Below are positions 35,792 to 46,064 of a DNA stretch of 64,000 bases, one piece after another. This DNA comes from Afifellaceae bacterium. Its GTDB lineage: Bacteria; Pseudomonadota; Alphaproteobacteria; Rhizobiales; Afifellaceae. Position numbers and translations under genes: made by a program. A model generated the notes under the pieces. That model was not told where the DNA came from. It searched no databases and saw nothing but the letters and a program-made list of their open reading frames with translations. The stretch's first letter is position 1; each line of letters starts with the position of its first letter. The stretch covers positions 124,001 through 188,000 of the forward strand of contig JANQRH010000026.1 of assembly GCA_028284625.1 (NCBI GenBank), given 5' to 3'.

Positions 35792-37120
35792 CTAGCTCGC
35801 CGCGAGATAGAGCGGCCAGTCACCGGGGACGCCTTTGAGGTCAAAGACGCCTGCGGGCTGGAATTCCAGCCCGGAGCCGACAGTCAAATCCTTCACCGTA
35901 CCCGAAACGAGCGTCTTGCCCTGCGGCGCCCGCGCCAGAATCCGCGCGGCGATGTGCACGGCTATGCCACCGATGTCCTTTCCCCGCCGCTCGCATTCAC
36001 CAGTGTGAACGCCGGCCCTGATCTCTAACTCCAGCTTCGCGACGCCCGAGCGAATGGCGTCAGCGCAACGCACTGCTTGGGTAGGGCCTGAGAAGGTCGA
36101 TATAAATCCGTCGCCGGTGGTATTGACGGTCTGACCTCCAAAGGCCCGGACCCGGTCCCGGACCGTGCGGTCGTGCTGGTCCAGGAGACGCCGCCACTCA
36201 CCATCGCCGATCCGGGCGGCCTTATCGGTGGAGCCGACAATGTCGGTCATCAGGACCGTCAGGAGTACGCGGTCACCGGCGTACGCCTCGCGCTCACCGG
36301 TGAGAAACTCCTCGATCTCGCCGACGATTCGATCCTGGTCGCCATACCAGGGCAGGTGATCGGCACCGGGGACGATATTGAGGACCGAATTCGGAATGAG
36401 GTTGGCAATATAGCGTGCTTCATCAACCGGCCCCCACGCGTCTTTCTCCCGATTGATGACAAGCGCTGGGCATCTGATCGTTGGCAACACGCCGCGAATA
36501 TCGACTTGGGCATTAAGGCGGGTGATGCGCGCCGCAGCCTTTGGACTGGCCGAATTCCGTATATACGCTCCCCACCATTCGCGGGCGGCCTCATTGTCGG
36601 CCATACTCGGGGCAGCCTCATCTAGACCGAACGGCTTCCCCCAGTTCTCTCGCATGTCAGCGATGGCCTGCTCCGTCTCCTCCGGCGTTGGTTTCCACGG
36701 GTAATCCGGTGCCCAGCTACCACGCGCCGATGTTCCACTCAGGATCAGGGAATGGGTTCTCTCTGGATAGGTTGCCGCGAACAGCGAGCACATGTTCCCG
36801 CCCTCCGATATGCCGAACAGTGCCGCCTGCTTGGAGCCCACGGCGTCCAGTACAGCGGAAATGTCCTCGGTGCGCTGCTCAAGGGTAGGGAAGCCGACAT
36901 CCCTATCGGAAAGTCCCGTGCCTCGCTTGTCGAAGAGAACGACGCGAGCAAACCGGCCAAGCTTGGTCAGGAACTCGGCGTAATGCGGGCTCTCCCAGGC
37001 GTACTCGACGTTGGTCAACCACCCTTGGGCGTACACCAGATCAATCGGCCCATCGCCGACAACCTGGTAGGCGATCGCGACGTCGCCGGCGTCGACGTAC
37101 TGGGTTGCTGGCCTGGCCAT
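35792..37120 (-). CDS. alpha/beta-hydrolase fused to class III adenylate/guanylate cyclase domain
   Basis: N-terminal ...FDKRGTGLSDR...LFGISEGGNMCSLFAATYPERT; C-terminal VLMTDIVGSTDKAARIGDGEW...TTGDGFISTFSGPTQAVRCADAI...GIAVHIAARILA. Confidence 0.93.
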   Translation of the reverse strand: MARPATQYVDAGDVAIAYQVVGDGPIDLVYAQGWLTNVEYAWESPHYAEFLTKLGRFARVVLFDKRGTGLSDRDVGFPTLEQRTEDISAVLDAVGSKQAALFGISEGGNMCSLFAATYPERTHSLILSGTSARGSWAPDYPWKPTPEETEQAIADMRENWGKPFGLDEAAPSMADNEAAREWWGAYIRNSASPKAAARITRLNAQVDIRGVLPTIRCPALVINREKDAWGPVDEARYIANLIPNSVLNIVPGADHLPWYGDQDRIVGEIEEFLTGEREAYAGDRVLLTVLMTDIVGSTDKAARIGDGEWRRLLDQHDRTVRDRVRAFGGQTVNTTGDGFISTFSGPTQAVRCADAIRSGVAKLELEIRAGVHTGECERRGKDIGGIAVHIAARILARAPQGKTLVSGTVKDLTVGSGLEFQPAGVFDLKGVPGDWPLYLAAS

Positions 37121-37243
37121 CTGGCGGACCTCCTACATCCGGCGTCGCTTCCCTAACGCATATGTCCCTTGTTGGAGAAGAAGCCGGGCAGAAATCGGCT
37201 GACCGGGTGCGCCCGGGATTTCTGTTTCTGGCGCCCAATCGTC

Positions 37244-37265
37244 AAAAACTTCAAGCTTGAAATAG
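37244..37265 (+). promoter_or_regulatory. candidate operator, motif copy B
   Basis: AAAAACTTCAAGCTTGAAATAG; perfect 12-bp palindrome TTCAAGCTTGAA at 37250-37261, 50 nt upstream of the monooxygenase start. Confidence 0.55.
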
Positions 37266-37314
37266 TTGCCCTTGAGTGCGACAACAAAGGAGCGAACCAG
37301 AAGGACAGCGGACG

Positions 37315-39606
37315 ATGCGGGTCGTGTGTCTCGGCGGTGGCCCCGCCGGGCTCTATTTCGCGATCTCTATGAAGCTCAGGAACCCCGGCCATGAGGTCGT
37401 GGTGATCGAGCGCAACCGCCCCGACGACACGTTCGGCTGGGGCGTGGTCCTCTCCGACGAGACGCTCGACAATTTGGCGAAGAACGATCAGCGCAGCGCC
37501 ACGGCGATCCGCTCGCATTTCGCCTATTGGGACGACATCGCCGTCCATTATCGCGGCACCTGCACACTCTCCAGCGGCCACGGCTTCTGTGGCATCGGCC
37601 GCAAGACGCTGCTGATCCTGCTGCAGCAGCGGGCGTACGAGCTCGGCATTGAGATGCGCTTTGAGACGGAGGTGGAATCCGCCGCCGATCTTGCGCGCGA
37701 CTATGATCTCGTAGTCGCCTCGGACGGCCTCAACTCGCGCGTGCGCACCGAGTTCGCCGAGCACTTCAAGCCGGAGATCGATGTCCGGCCGTGCAAGTTC
37801 GTGTGGCTCGGCACGCACCAGAAATTCGACGACGCCTTCACTTTCATATTCGAAGAAACCGAGCACGGCTGGATCTGGGCGCACGCCTATCAGTTCGATG
37901 ACGACACCGCGACCTTCATCGTGGAATGCACGGAGACGACCTGGGCGAAGTTCGGCTTCGGCGAGATGACCCAAGAGGAATCGATCGCCACCTGCGAGCG
38001 CATCTTCAAGGATCATCTCGGCGGTCATCATCTGATGTCGAACGCGCGCCACATTCGCGGCTCCGCGTGGATCAACTTCCCCCGCGTGCTCTGCGAGCGT
38101 TGGCATCACGAAAACGTCGTGCTGATGGGCGACGCCGCAGCGACCGCGCATTTCTCCATCGGCTCCGGCTCGAAGCTGGCGATGGAAAGCGCCATTGCGC
38201 TTGCCGATTACGTGCATTCGGAGTCGACGCTGGAAGCGGCATTTGAGAAATACGAGGACGAGCGCCGCGTTGAGGTGCTGCGCCTGCAATCGGCGGCGCG
38301 CAATTCCATGGAATGGTTTGAGGAGGTGGAGCGCTACCTCGACCTCGACCCGGTGCAGTTCAACTACTCACTGCTTACCCGCTCGCAGCGCATCAGCCAC
38401 GAGAATCTGCGCCTGCGCGACAAGGATTGGCTGGAGGGCGCGGAAGCGTGGTTTCAGCGCCGCGCCGGCGCGACGGAGAACATCGCCCGCGCGCCGATGT
38501 TCGCGCCGTTCAAGCTGCGCGACATGGAGCTCAAGAACCGCGTCGTGGTTTCGCCGATGGCGCAATACAAGGCCGTCGACGGCTGCCCGACGGATTGGCA
38601 CTTCGTGCATTACGGCGAGCGCGCCAAGGGCGGCGCCGGCCTCATCTATGTGGAGATGACCTGCGTCAGTCCCGAAGGCCGCATCACGCCGGGCTGCACG
38701 GGCCTCTACGCGCCCGAGCACGAAGCGGCGTGGAAGCGCATTGTGGATTTCGTGCACGCTGAGACCGACGCGAAAATCTGCTGCCAGATCGGCCATTCTG
38801 GCGCCAAGGGATCAACCCAGCTCGGCTGGGAGGAGATGGACGCGCCGTTGCCGGACGACAACTGGCCGCTCGTCTCCGCATCCGACGTGCCATGGTCGGC
38901 GGCGAACCAGACGCCGAAGCGCATGGACCGCGACGACATGGACCGCATCACGGCTCAATTCGTCGCGGCTGCCGAAATGGCGGCGCGCGCCGGCTTCGAC
39001 ATGCTGGAGCTGCATTGCGCGCACGGCTATCTGCTTTCGTCTTTCATCACGCCCGTCACCAATACGCGCGACGACAAGTATGGCGGCAGCCTTGAGAACC
39101 GCATGCGCTATCCGCTGGAGGTGTTCCACGCCGTGCGCGCGGTGTGGCCCGACGAGAAGCCGATTTCGGTGCGCATCTCCGCCAACGATTGGGTCGGCGA
39201 CCGCGGCGTCACGCCGCCGGAGGCGGTGGAGATTGCCGGTCACTTACAGGCGGCCGGCGTCGACATTTGCGATGTGTCTGCCGGCCAGACATCGACGGAG
39301 GCGAAGCCGGTCTACGGCCGTATGTTCCAGACGCCGTTCTCCGACCGCATCCGTAACGAGACCGGCTTGGCGACCATGGCCGTCGGCAATATTTACGAGC
39401 CGGATCACGTCAATTCGATTCTGATGGCCGGCCGCGCCGATCTCGTGTGCCTGGCGCGCCCGCACCTCGCCGATCCCTATTGGACGCTGCATGCCGCCGC
39501 CGAACTCGGTGACCGCATCGAAGCCTGGCCGCCGCCTTATTGGGCCGGCCGCGATCAGCTGTGGCGGCTTGCCGAGCGTCGCGACAGCGCCGTGTTGAAG
39601 GTGTGA
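37315..39606 (+). CDS. bifunctional FAD monooxygenase / OYE-like FMN reductase (2-aminobenzoyl-CoA monooxygenase/reductase or salicylyl-CoA 5-hydroxylase type)
   Basis: N-terminal [52 protein letters not shown]-terminal [16 protein letters not shown]...[30 protein letters not shown]...[37 protein letters not shown]. Confidence 0.92.
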   Translation: MRVVCLGGGPAGLYFAISMKLRNPGHEVVVIERNRPDDTFGWGVVLSDETLDNLAKNDQRSATAIRSHFAYWDDIAVHYRGTCTLSSGHGFCGIGRKTLLILLQQRAYELGIEMRFETEVESAADLARDYDLVVASDGLNSRVRTEFAEHFKPEIDVRPCKFVWLGTHQKFDDAFTFIFEETEHGWIWAHAYQFDDDTATFIVECTETTWAKFGFGEMTQEESIATCERIFKDHLGGHHLMSNARHIRGSAWINFPRVLCERWHHENVVLMGDAAATAHFSIGSGSKLAMESAIALADYVHSESTLEAAFEKYEDERRVEVLRLQSAARNSMEWFEEVERYLDLDPVQFNYSLLTRSQRISHENLRLRDKDWLEGAEAWFQRRAGATENIARAPMFAPFKLRDMELKNRVVVSPMAQYKAVDGCPTDWHFVHYGERAKGGAGLIYVEMTCVSPEGRITPGCTGLYAPEHEAAWKRIVDFVHAETDAKICCQIGHSGAKGSTQLGWEEMDAPLPDDNWPLVSASDVPWSAANQTPKRMDRDDMDRITAQFVAAAEMAARAGFDMLELHCAHGYLLSSFITPVTNTRDDKYGGSLENRMRYPLEVFHAVRAVWPDEKPISVRISANDWVGDRGVTPPEAVEIAGHLQAAGVDICDVSAGQTSTEAKPVYGRMFQTPFSDRIRNETGLATMAVGNIYEPDHVNSILMAGRADLVCLARPHLADPYWTLHAAAELGDRIEAWPPPYWAGRDQLWRLAERRDSAVLKV

Positions 39607-39608
39607 CC

Positions 39609-40382
39609 ATGGCGCTAAAGGGACGCCACGCGCTTGTCACTGGCGGCGGAACCGGCATCGGCGCCGCTATCGCGGTCGCGCTGGTCGAAGCCGGCGCCAC
39701 GGTCACGGTCGCAGGCCGCCGCCGCGACGTGCTGGACCAGCTTGCCGCGGAGCACACGGGCATCCGCGCCATCGTCGCCGACGTGACTGACGAATCCGCC
39801 TTGCAGGAGGCTTTTCGTAACGCGTCCGAAACGAGTGGTCCGATCTCAATCGTTGTAGCCAATGCCGGCGCGGCGGAAAGCGCACCTTTTGTGCGCACCG
39901 AACTGGCTGCTTACGAGCGCATGATCGCCGTGAACCTGACGGGCGCGTTCCTGACGCTTCGCGAAGGCCTGCGCGCCATGGCGGATTCCGATTGGGGCCG
40001 GTTGATCGTCATCGCCTCAATCGCCGGCCTTGAGGGCCATGCTTATGCCGCACCCTATTGCGCCGCCAAGCACGGCGCCGTCGGGCTGGTGCGGGCGGTC
40101 GCGGCGGAGACCGCTGGCTCCGGCATCACGGTCAACGCCATCTGCCCCGGCTACACGGCGACGCCCATGCTGGAGAAGAGCGTCGACACGATCGTGGAGA
40201 AGACCGGGCGCAGCGACGCGGAGGCGCGCCGCATCATCGCTGGCCTCAATCAGGACGGCCGGATCATCCAGCCGGAAGAGGTCGCAGCTATCGTCCTGCG
40301 GCTCTGCGGCCCGGGCTCTGAGTCGACGAACGGTGAGGCGATCCCGATCCCCGAACCGGCGCGCGAGACGGCCTATGCGTGA
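39609..40382 (+). CDS. SDR family oxidoreductase
   Basis: MALKGRHALVTGGGTGIGAAIAVALVEAGATVTVAGRRRD...YCAAKHGAVGLVRAVAAE. Confidence 0.93.
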   Translation: MALKGRHALVTGGGTGIGAAIAVALVEAGATVTVAGRRRDVLDQLAAEHTGIRAIVADVTDESALQEAFRNASETSGPISIVVANAGAAESAPFVRTELAAYERMIAVNLTGAFLTLREGLRAMADSDWGRLIVIASIAGLEGHAYAAPYCAAKHGAVGLVRAVAAETAGSGITVNAICPGYTATPMLEKSVDTIVEKTGRSDAEARRIIAGLNQDGRIIQPEEVAAIVLRLCGPGSESTNGEAIPIPEPARETAYA

Positions 40383-40409
40383 ACGCCACAGCCGAGCGGA
40401 GGCGATCCG

Positions 40410-41222
40410 ATGACCGACATGGCAGGGCACACGCCCACCCATTTCCGCTGGCGCATGCAGGGCACGGTCGCAATCATCTCGCTCGACCGGCCGGAGCGCA
40501 AGAACCCGTTGACCTTCGAGAGCTATGCGGAGCTCCGCGACACCTTCCGCGCGCTCCCTTACGCCGACGACGTGAAGGCAATCGTCTTCGCCTCCAATGG
40601 CGGCAATTTTTCCTCCGGCGGCGACGTGCACGATATCATCGGGCCGCTCGTCGAAATGGACATGAAGCGGCTCTTGGCTTTCACCCGGATGACCGGCGAT
40701 CTGGTGAAGGCGATGATCCATTGCGGCAAGCCGATCATTGCGGCGGTCGACGGCATCTGCGTCGGCGCCGGCGCGATCCTCGCTATGGCGTCGGACATGC
40801 GCTTCGCGTCGCCGGAGGCCAAGACGGCGTTTCTGTTCACCCGTGTCGGGCTTGCCGGCTGCGACATGGGCGCATGTGCCATGCTGCCGCGCATCATCGG
40901 GCAGGGGCGGGCGGCAGAGCTGCTTTATTCCGGACGCGTAATGAATGTGGAGGAGGGCGAGCGCTGGGGTTTCTTCAACCGCGTGATCCCCGCGGAACAG
41001 CTGGAAGAAGAGGCAATCACCTTCGCCCAGACGCTGGCCGCGGGTCCGACCTTCGCCCATGCCATGACCAAGACGCAGCTCAATCAGGAATGGTCGATGA
41101 GCCTCGACCAGGCCATTGAGGCGGAGGCGCAGGCGCAGGCGATCTGCATGCAGACGCGCGATTTCGAGCGCGCCTATCGCGCCTTCGTCGCCAAAGAGAA
41201 GCCGGTCTTCGAGGGCGATTGA
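40410..41222 (+). CDS. enoyl-CoA hydratase family protein
   Basis: [24 protein letters not shown]...[10 protein letters not shown]...[50 protein letters not shown]. Confidence 0.92.
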   Translation: MTDMAGHTPTHFRWRMQGTVAIISLDRPERKNPLTFESYAELRDTFRALPYADDVKAIVFASNGGNFSSGGDVHDIIGPLVEMDMKRLLAFTRMTGDLVKAMIHCGKPIIAAVDGICVGAGAILAMASDMRFASPEAKTAFLFTRVGLAGCDMGACAMLPRIIGQGRAAELLYSGRVMNVEEGERWGFFNRVIPAEQLEEEAITFAQTLAAGPTFAHAMTKTQLNQEWSMSLDQAIEAEAQAQAICMQTRDFERAYRAFVAKEKPVFEGD

Positions 41223-42364
41223 TGGCCGATTGCAGCTTTCTCGACTGGCCGTTCTTCGAGGCGCGTCACCGCGCGTTTCATGCCGAACTTGAGGCGTGGT
41301 GCGCCGCGAACCTGCCCGTCGATCACAGCGATATCGACGCCGCATGCCAAAATCTGGTTGCTCGACTCGGCCGTGACGGCTGGCTCAGGCATACCGCCGC
41401 GGATGACGGCGCAGCACTCGATGTACGCACGCTCTGCCTGGCGCGTGAGACGCTCGCCCGTTACGACGGACTGGCGGATTTCGCCTTTGCCATGCAGGGC
41501 CTCGGCGCCGGCGCGATTTCGCTCTTCGGCACGCCTGAGCAAAAAGCATGGCTTAAGAAGACGACGGCTGGCGAGGCGATTGCCGCCTTTGCGCTGACGG
41601 AGGCGGAATCCGGCTCCGATGTCGCCAACATCGCCATGACCGCCACGCGCGACGGCGACGCCTATCGCCTCGACGGCGAGAAGACGTGGATCTCCAACGG
41701 CGGCGTTGCCGACCTTTACGTGGTGTTCGCACGCACCGGCGAGGCGCCCGGCGCGAAAGGGCTCTCCGCCTTCGTCGTGCCGGCGGACACGCCCGGGCTA
41801 TCAGTCGCCGAGCGGCTTGAGACGATCGCGCCGCATCCGCTGGCGCGGCTCTCATTTGACGCGGTCACCGTGCCGGCCTCCGCAATGATCGGCCGTCCGG
41901 GCGAGGGCTTTAAGGTTGCGATGTCCGTGCTCGACATCTTTCGCTCTACTGTCGGCGCTGCCGCGCTTGGCTTCGCCCGCAGAGCGCTCGACGAGACGCT
42001 GGCGCGTTCGAAGCGGCGCCAACTTTTTGGCGCGCCCATGGCCGACCTGCCGATGGTGCAGGGCCATCTCGCCGACATGGCGCTCGACATCGACGCCGCG
42101 GCACTCCTCGTCTATCGCGCCGCCTGGACCAAGGATCAGGGCGCGGAGCGCGTGTCGCGCGAGGCCTCCATGGCCAAGCTCTTCGCTACGGAGCGCGCGC
42201 AAAGCGTCATCGACAAGGCCGTGCAGTTGCATGGGGGAGAGGGCGTACGCGTCGGGTCGGTGCCGGAGCGGCTCTATCGCGAGATCCGCGCGCTTCGCAT
42301 CTACGAAGGCGCGTCGGATGTGCAGAAAATCGTGATCGCACGACAGCTAATGGCGGGAGGGTAG
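41222..42364 (+). CDS. acyl-CoA dehydrogenase family protein
   Basis: [40 protein letters not shown]...[43 protein letters not shown]. Confidence 0.93.
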   Translation: MADCSFLDWPFFEARHRAFHAELEAWCAANLPVDHSDIDAACQNLVARLGRDGWLRHTAADDGAALDVRTLCLARETLARYDGLADFAFAMQGLGAGAISLFGTPEQKAWLKKTTAGEAIAAFALTEAESGSDVANIAMTATRDGDAYRLDGEKTWISNGGVADLYVVFARTGEAPGAKGLSAFVVPADTPGLSVAERLETIAPHPLARLSFDAVTVPASAMIGRPGEGFKVAMSVLDIFRSTVGAAALGFARRALDETLARSKRRQLFGAPMADLPMVQGHLADMALDIDAAALLVYRAAWTKDQGAERVSREASMAKLFATERAQSVIDKAVQLHGGEGVRVGSVPERLYREIRALRIYEGASDVQKIVIARQLMAGG

Positions 42365-42365
42365 G

Positions 42366-43991
42366 ATGCTGGGGCCGTCGGCTCATGTGGACAGTTTCAC
42401 GCGCGACAATCTCCCGCCGCCGGAGACGTGGCCGGACTTTCTGCTCACCGGATTCGACTATCCGGAGCGCCTCAACGCCGCGGTTGAACTCACTGACCGC
42501 ATGGTGGAGCGCGGCTTCGGCGACCATACCGCGCTCATCGGCCAGGGGCGCATGCGCACCTATAAGGAGCTCGCCGACTGGACGAACAGGCTCGCCCGCT
42601 CGCTGGTGGAAGATCTCGGGCTGGAGCCTGGCAACCGCGTCTTGATCCGTTCGGCCAACACGCCCGCCATGGTCGCCTGCTGGCTCGCGGCGGTGAAAGC
42701 CGGCGGCGTTGTCGTCAACACACTGCCCGACCTTCAAAGCGACGACCTCACCACGATCATCGATAAGGCGGAGGTGAAGCTCGCGCTCTGCGACACGCGC
42801 CTGATGGATGCGCTTGTCACGGCCGCCAAGACCAGCCGCTTCCTCAAGACCGTCATCGGCTTTGACGGCACGGCGAATTTCGACGCCGAGCTAGATCGGC
42901 TGGCGCTGAACAAGCCCGTGCTCTTCGAACCGATCGAGACCGGTCGCGATGACGTGGCGCTGATCGCCTTTTCTACCGGTGCGACCGGCGCGCCGCGCGC
43001 CTCCATGCATTTCCACCGCGACCTCCTGGCGATCGCCGACGGTTACGGCAAGGAGGTGCTTTCGCTGACCGACAGCGACATCGTTGCAGGCACGCCGCCG
43101 CTCGCCTTCACCTTCGGCCTTGGCGGATTGCTGATCCTGCCCTTGCGCTTCGGCGCCGCCGCCGTGCTGATCGAAGAGGCGTCGCCCGCCGATCTGGTCG
43201 GCGAGATCAGGACCTACGGTGCCACGATCGCGCTCGCCGCGCCGTCGGTCTACCAGCACATCCTCGACCTGAAGACTTCGCCGAAGGACCTCGCGACGCT
43301 GCGCCTGGCCGTGTCGGCCGGCGAAGCGCTGCCGGCGGAGACCTTTGAGGCGTGGAGCGCGCAGACCGGCATCCCCATCCTCGACGGCATCGGCGGAACG
43401 GAGATGCTCCACATCTTCATCTCCAATCGCATCGGCGATGCCGCGGCCGGCTTTGAGGGCCGTCCCGTCGGTGGCTACGAAGCCCGCATCGTCGACGACG
43501 CAATGCGGGACAAGCCACCCGGCGAGATCGGCCACCTTGCAGTGCGCGGCCCGACCGGCTGCCGCTACCTCGCCGACCAGCGGCAGACGGACTTCGTGCG
43601 CGACGGGTGGAACGTGACCGGCGATATGTTCCTGCAGGATGACGAGGGACGCTTTCGCTTCGTCGCTCGCGCCGACGATATGATCGTCGCCAATGGTGAG
43701 GCGATCGCCGCACCCGAAGTGGAGGCCGCGCTCAACATGCACTCTTCGGTCGCCGAAAGCGCCGTCGTCGGCGTACCGGATCGCGCCGGCGGTGAGCTCG
43801 TTAAGGCCTTCATCGTGCTGACGCCGGGCGAGTTCGGCAGCGCCGCGGGCGTCAAGCGCCTGCAGGATCATGTGAAGGAAACGCTGTCGCCGGCCAAGGT
43901 CCCGCGCTCCATCCGCTTTGTAGAAGCGCTGCCCAAAACGGCGACCGGCAAGATCCGCCGCTTCCTGCTGAAATCGGAGGTGCAGACGTGA
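42366..43991 (+). CDS. 2-aminobenzoate/benzoate-CoA ligase-like AMP-binding protein
   Basis: AHVDSFTRDNLPPPETWPDFLLTGFDYPERLNAAVELTDRMVERGFGDHTALIG...; ...VSAGEALPAETFEAWSAQTGIPILDGIGGTEMLHIFISN... Confidence 0.88.
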   Translation: MLGPSAHVDSFTRDNLPPPETWPDFLLTGFDYPERLNAAVELTDRMVERGFGDHTALIGQGRMRTYKELADWTNRLARSLVEDLGLEPGNRVLIRSANTPAMVACWLAAVKAGGVVVNTLPDLQSDDLTTIIDKAEVKLALCDTRLMDALVTAAKTSRFLKTVIGFDGTANFDAELDRLALNKPVLFEPIETGRDDVALIAFSTGATGAPRASMHFHRDLLAIADGYGKEVLSLTDSDIVAGTPPLAFTFGLGGLLILPLRFGAAAVLIEEASPADLVGEIRTYGATIALAAPSVYQHILDLKTSPKDLATLRLAVSAGEALPAETFEAWSAQTGIPILDGIGGTEMLHIFISNRIGDAAAGFEGRPVGGYEARIVDDAMRDKPPGEIGHLAVRGPTGCRYLADQRQTDFVRDGWNVTGDMFLQDDEGRFRFVARADDMIVANGEAIAAPEVEAALNMHSSVAESAVVGVPDRAGGELVKAFIVLTPGEFGSAAGVKRLQDHVKETLSPAKVPRSIRFVEALPKTATGKIRRFLLKSEVQT

Positions 43992-44395
43992 CCTCCGATA
44001 TGCGCCGCGTGTTGCAGCCGGCCGGCTGGCCGGCGCCGTCAGGCTACGCCAACGGCGTGGTCGCCTCCGGTCCGATGGTGTTTGTCGGCGGACAGATCGG
44101 CTGGAACGCCGAGCAGGCGTTCGAAAGCGACGATTTCGTCGACCAGGTCCGCCAGGCGCTGAAGAACGTGCTGGCCGTTCTCGCCGAAGCCGGCGCGGGC
44201 CCGGAGCATATTGTGCGGCTGACCTGGTATGTCACTGACAAGCGCGAATATGCAGCGCGGCTGAAGGAGGTGGGGGAGGCCTATCGCAACGTCATCGGCC
44301 GCCATTTCCCGCCGATGACGCTGGTGGAGGTGAGCGGGCTGGTGGAGGACGCCGCCAAGGTTGAGATCGAGGCAACGGCGGTGCTGAGCGGATGA
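43988..44395 (+). CDS. RidA family protein (enamine/imine deaminase-like)
   Basis: QPAGWPAPSGYANGVVASGPMVFVGGQIGWNAEQAFESDDFVDQVRQALKNVLAVLAEAGAGPEHIVRLTWYV; 4-nt overlaps with both neighbours. Confidence 0.92.
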   Translation: MTSDMRRVLQPAGWPAPSGYANGVVASGPMVFVGGQIGWNAEQAFESDDFVDQVRQALKNVLAVLAEAGAGPEHIVRLTWYVTDKREYAARLKEVGEAYRNVIGRHFPPMTLVEVSGLVEDAAKVEIEATAVLSG

Positions 44396-45147
44396 TACAA
44401 AGCTTTGCCGCCGATACATTGGCCGGAAAGGCCGCGCTTGTGACCGGCGCGGCGCAGGGGATCGGGCTCGCCATCGCCCGCGCGCTGGCGGAGGCTGGCG
44501 CATCGGTGCTGCTCACCGACATGGACTCATCGGTGGAGGAGGCTGCGGCGACAATCGGCCCGCGCGCAGCGGCCCGTGTCGTTGACGTGCGCGACGAGGA
44601 CGCGCTCGCCGCCGCGGCGGACGATCTGATCGCCCGCTTCGGCAGGCTCGACATCATGGTCAACAACGCGGCGCTGACCATCGCAAAGCCGGTCTGGGAC
44701 ATTCCCGCAGCGGAGTGGGACGAGGTGATGGCCGTCAATCTGCGCGGCGTGTTCTTCGGCTGCCGCGTCGCCGGCCGGCATATGCGCGCCCAGAACGCTG
44801 GCCGCATCATCAATCTCACCTCGCTCGCCGGCCAGCGCGGCGGTGCGGTTGCTGGTGCGCACTATTCCGCCTCCAAGGCCGGCATCATTGCGCTGACCAA
44901 ATGCTTTGCCCAGGAACTCGCCGGCGATAGCGTGACCGTCAACGCCATCGCGCCGGCGGCGATCGATGGGCCGATGGCGCAAGCCATGCCGCGCGAGAAG
45001 GTCGATGCCATGGCCGCGACCATCCCGGTGAAGCGGTTGGGCAATGACCGCGAAGTCGCCGCGGCCGCCATCTATCTCGCATCGGATGCCGCCGGTTTCG
45101 TGACCGGCACAACGCTCGACATCAATGGCGGCCTCTTCATGCGTTGA
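44392..45147 (+). CDS. SDR family oxidoreductase
   Basis: LAGKAALVTGAAQGIGLAIARALAEAGASVLLTDMD...HYSASKAGIIALTKCFAQEL. Confidence 0.93.
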   Translation: MIQSFAADTLAGKAALVTGAAQGIGLAIARALAEAGASVLLTDMDSSVEEAAATIGPRAAARVVDVRDEDALAAAADDLIARFGRLDIMVNNAALTIAKPVWDIPAAEWDEVMAVNLRGVFFGCRVAGRHMRAQNAGRIINLTSLAGQRGGAVAGAHYSASKAGIIALTKCFAQELAGDSVTVNAIAPAAIDGPMAQAMPREKVDAMAATIPVKRLGNDREVAAAAIYLASDAAGFVTGTTLDINGGLFMR

Positions 45148-45186
45148 GCCCATGCGGGCCGCTTTGCCAACCGGAAAGGACGAATG

Positions 45187-45564
45187 ATGGCCGTTGAGTT
45201 TTCAGCTCCCGAGATACCCAGCCCGCTTCGCGTCATCCTGCTCGGCGCCGCTACGCAGGGGTGGTTTCAGGCAACCGACGAGGAACGCCGCGAGAAAGTT
45301 CTGCCGCGCTTTCGCGACATCATCACCGAGTGGGAAGGGTTGGGCGCCAAGGTGCTCGCCACGATCGACGACGATCTCTTCATGGTCGGCGAGCCGAGTA
45401 CGCCGGACGTCACGTGGTATCTGATCTTCGAGGTTCCCTCGCAGGCGGCGGTCGCGGGAATGATCCAGTGCCTCCGCCGCACCGTGGATGGCGTGCGCCT
45501 CGACCGCTATATCCGCATCGAAGCGCGCTTCGGTCGCCCGTTCTTCCTTCTTGAGAAGGTCTAA
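45187..45564 (+). CDS. hypothetical protein (small, possibly dimeric alpha/beta-barrel-like)
   Basis: MAVEFSAPEIPSPLRVILLGAATQGWFQATDEERREKVLPRFRDIITEWEGLGAKVLATIDDDLFMVGEPSTPDVTWYLIFEVPS...; Shine-Dalgarno GGAAAGGA upstream. Confidence 0.75.
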   Translation: MAVEFSAPEIPSPLRVILLGAATQGWFQATDEERREKVLPRFRDIITEWEGLGAKVLATIDDDLFMVGEPSTPDVTWYLIFEVPSQAAVAGMIQCLRRTVDGVRLDRYIRIEARFGRPFFLLEKV

Positions 45565-45953
45565 CCCGCTTGCCGCTTCAGCGCGGTGACCTCGATCTCT
45601 ACCTTGATGCCGGGAACCGCGAAGTCGCAGACGATCGTTGTATTGGTGGGGCGGGGGTCGGAGAACGTCTCGCCGAGAATCTTTGCGACAGGCATCAGGT
45701 CATCGGCGCTCCCGAGATAGACGCGGACCTGTACGATGTCGCTCAATGACGCATCGGCTTTTCCGAGCGCGTCGGCGATGGTCGCGAGCGACAGTCGCGT
45801 CTGCTCCGCGGGGTCGTCGGGAAATCGATCGTTGGCGATGTCGTAGCCGGCCGTGCCGGAGACGAATATCCATTCGCCGTCGACCACGGCGCGCGAATAG
45901 CCCGCCAGTTCCTCGAATTTGGAGCCGGAAGAGATCGCCCAACGTTTTGTCAT
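45561..45953 (-). CDS. RidA family protein
   Basis: FEELAGYSRAVVDGEWIFVSGTAGYDIANDRFPDDPAEQTRLSLATIADALGKADASLSDIVQVRVYL. Confidence 0.92.
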   Translation of the reverse strand: MTKRWAISSGSKFEELAGYSRAVVDGEWIFVSGTAGYDIANDRFPDDPAEQTRLSLATIADALGKADASLSDIVQVRVYLGSADDLMPVAKILGETFSDPRPTNTTIVCDFAVPGIKVEIEVTALKRQAG

Positions 45954-46064
45954 CTTGTGTCCCCGCCATTGCTTTAGGATTGAACAAATCGCATCGCTGC
46001 ATAGGATCAGCGCTCGCCGCCTGCAAGCCTCGCTCGCAATCCCTGAGCCAAGACTGAAAACGAC

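Noticed and set aside
37153-38289. 378-aa minus-strand ORF opposite the monooxygenase
   Set aside because: Shadow ORF; no recognisable domain, and it would cover the promoter of a strong operon.
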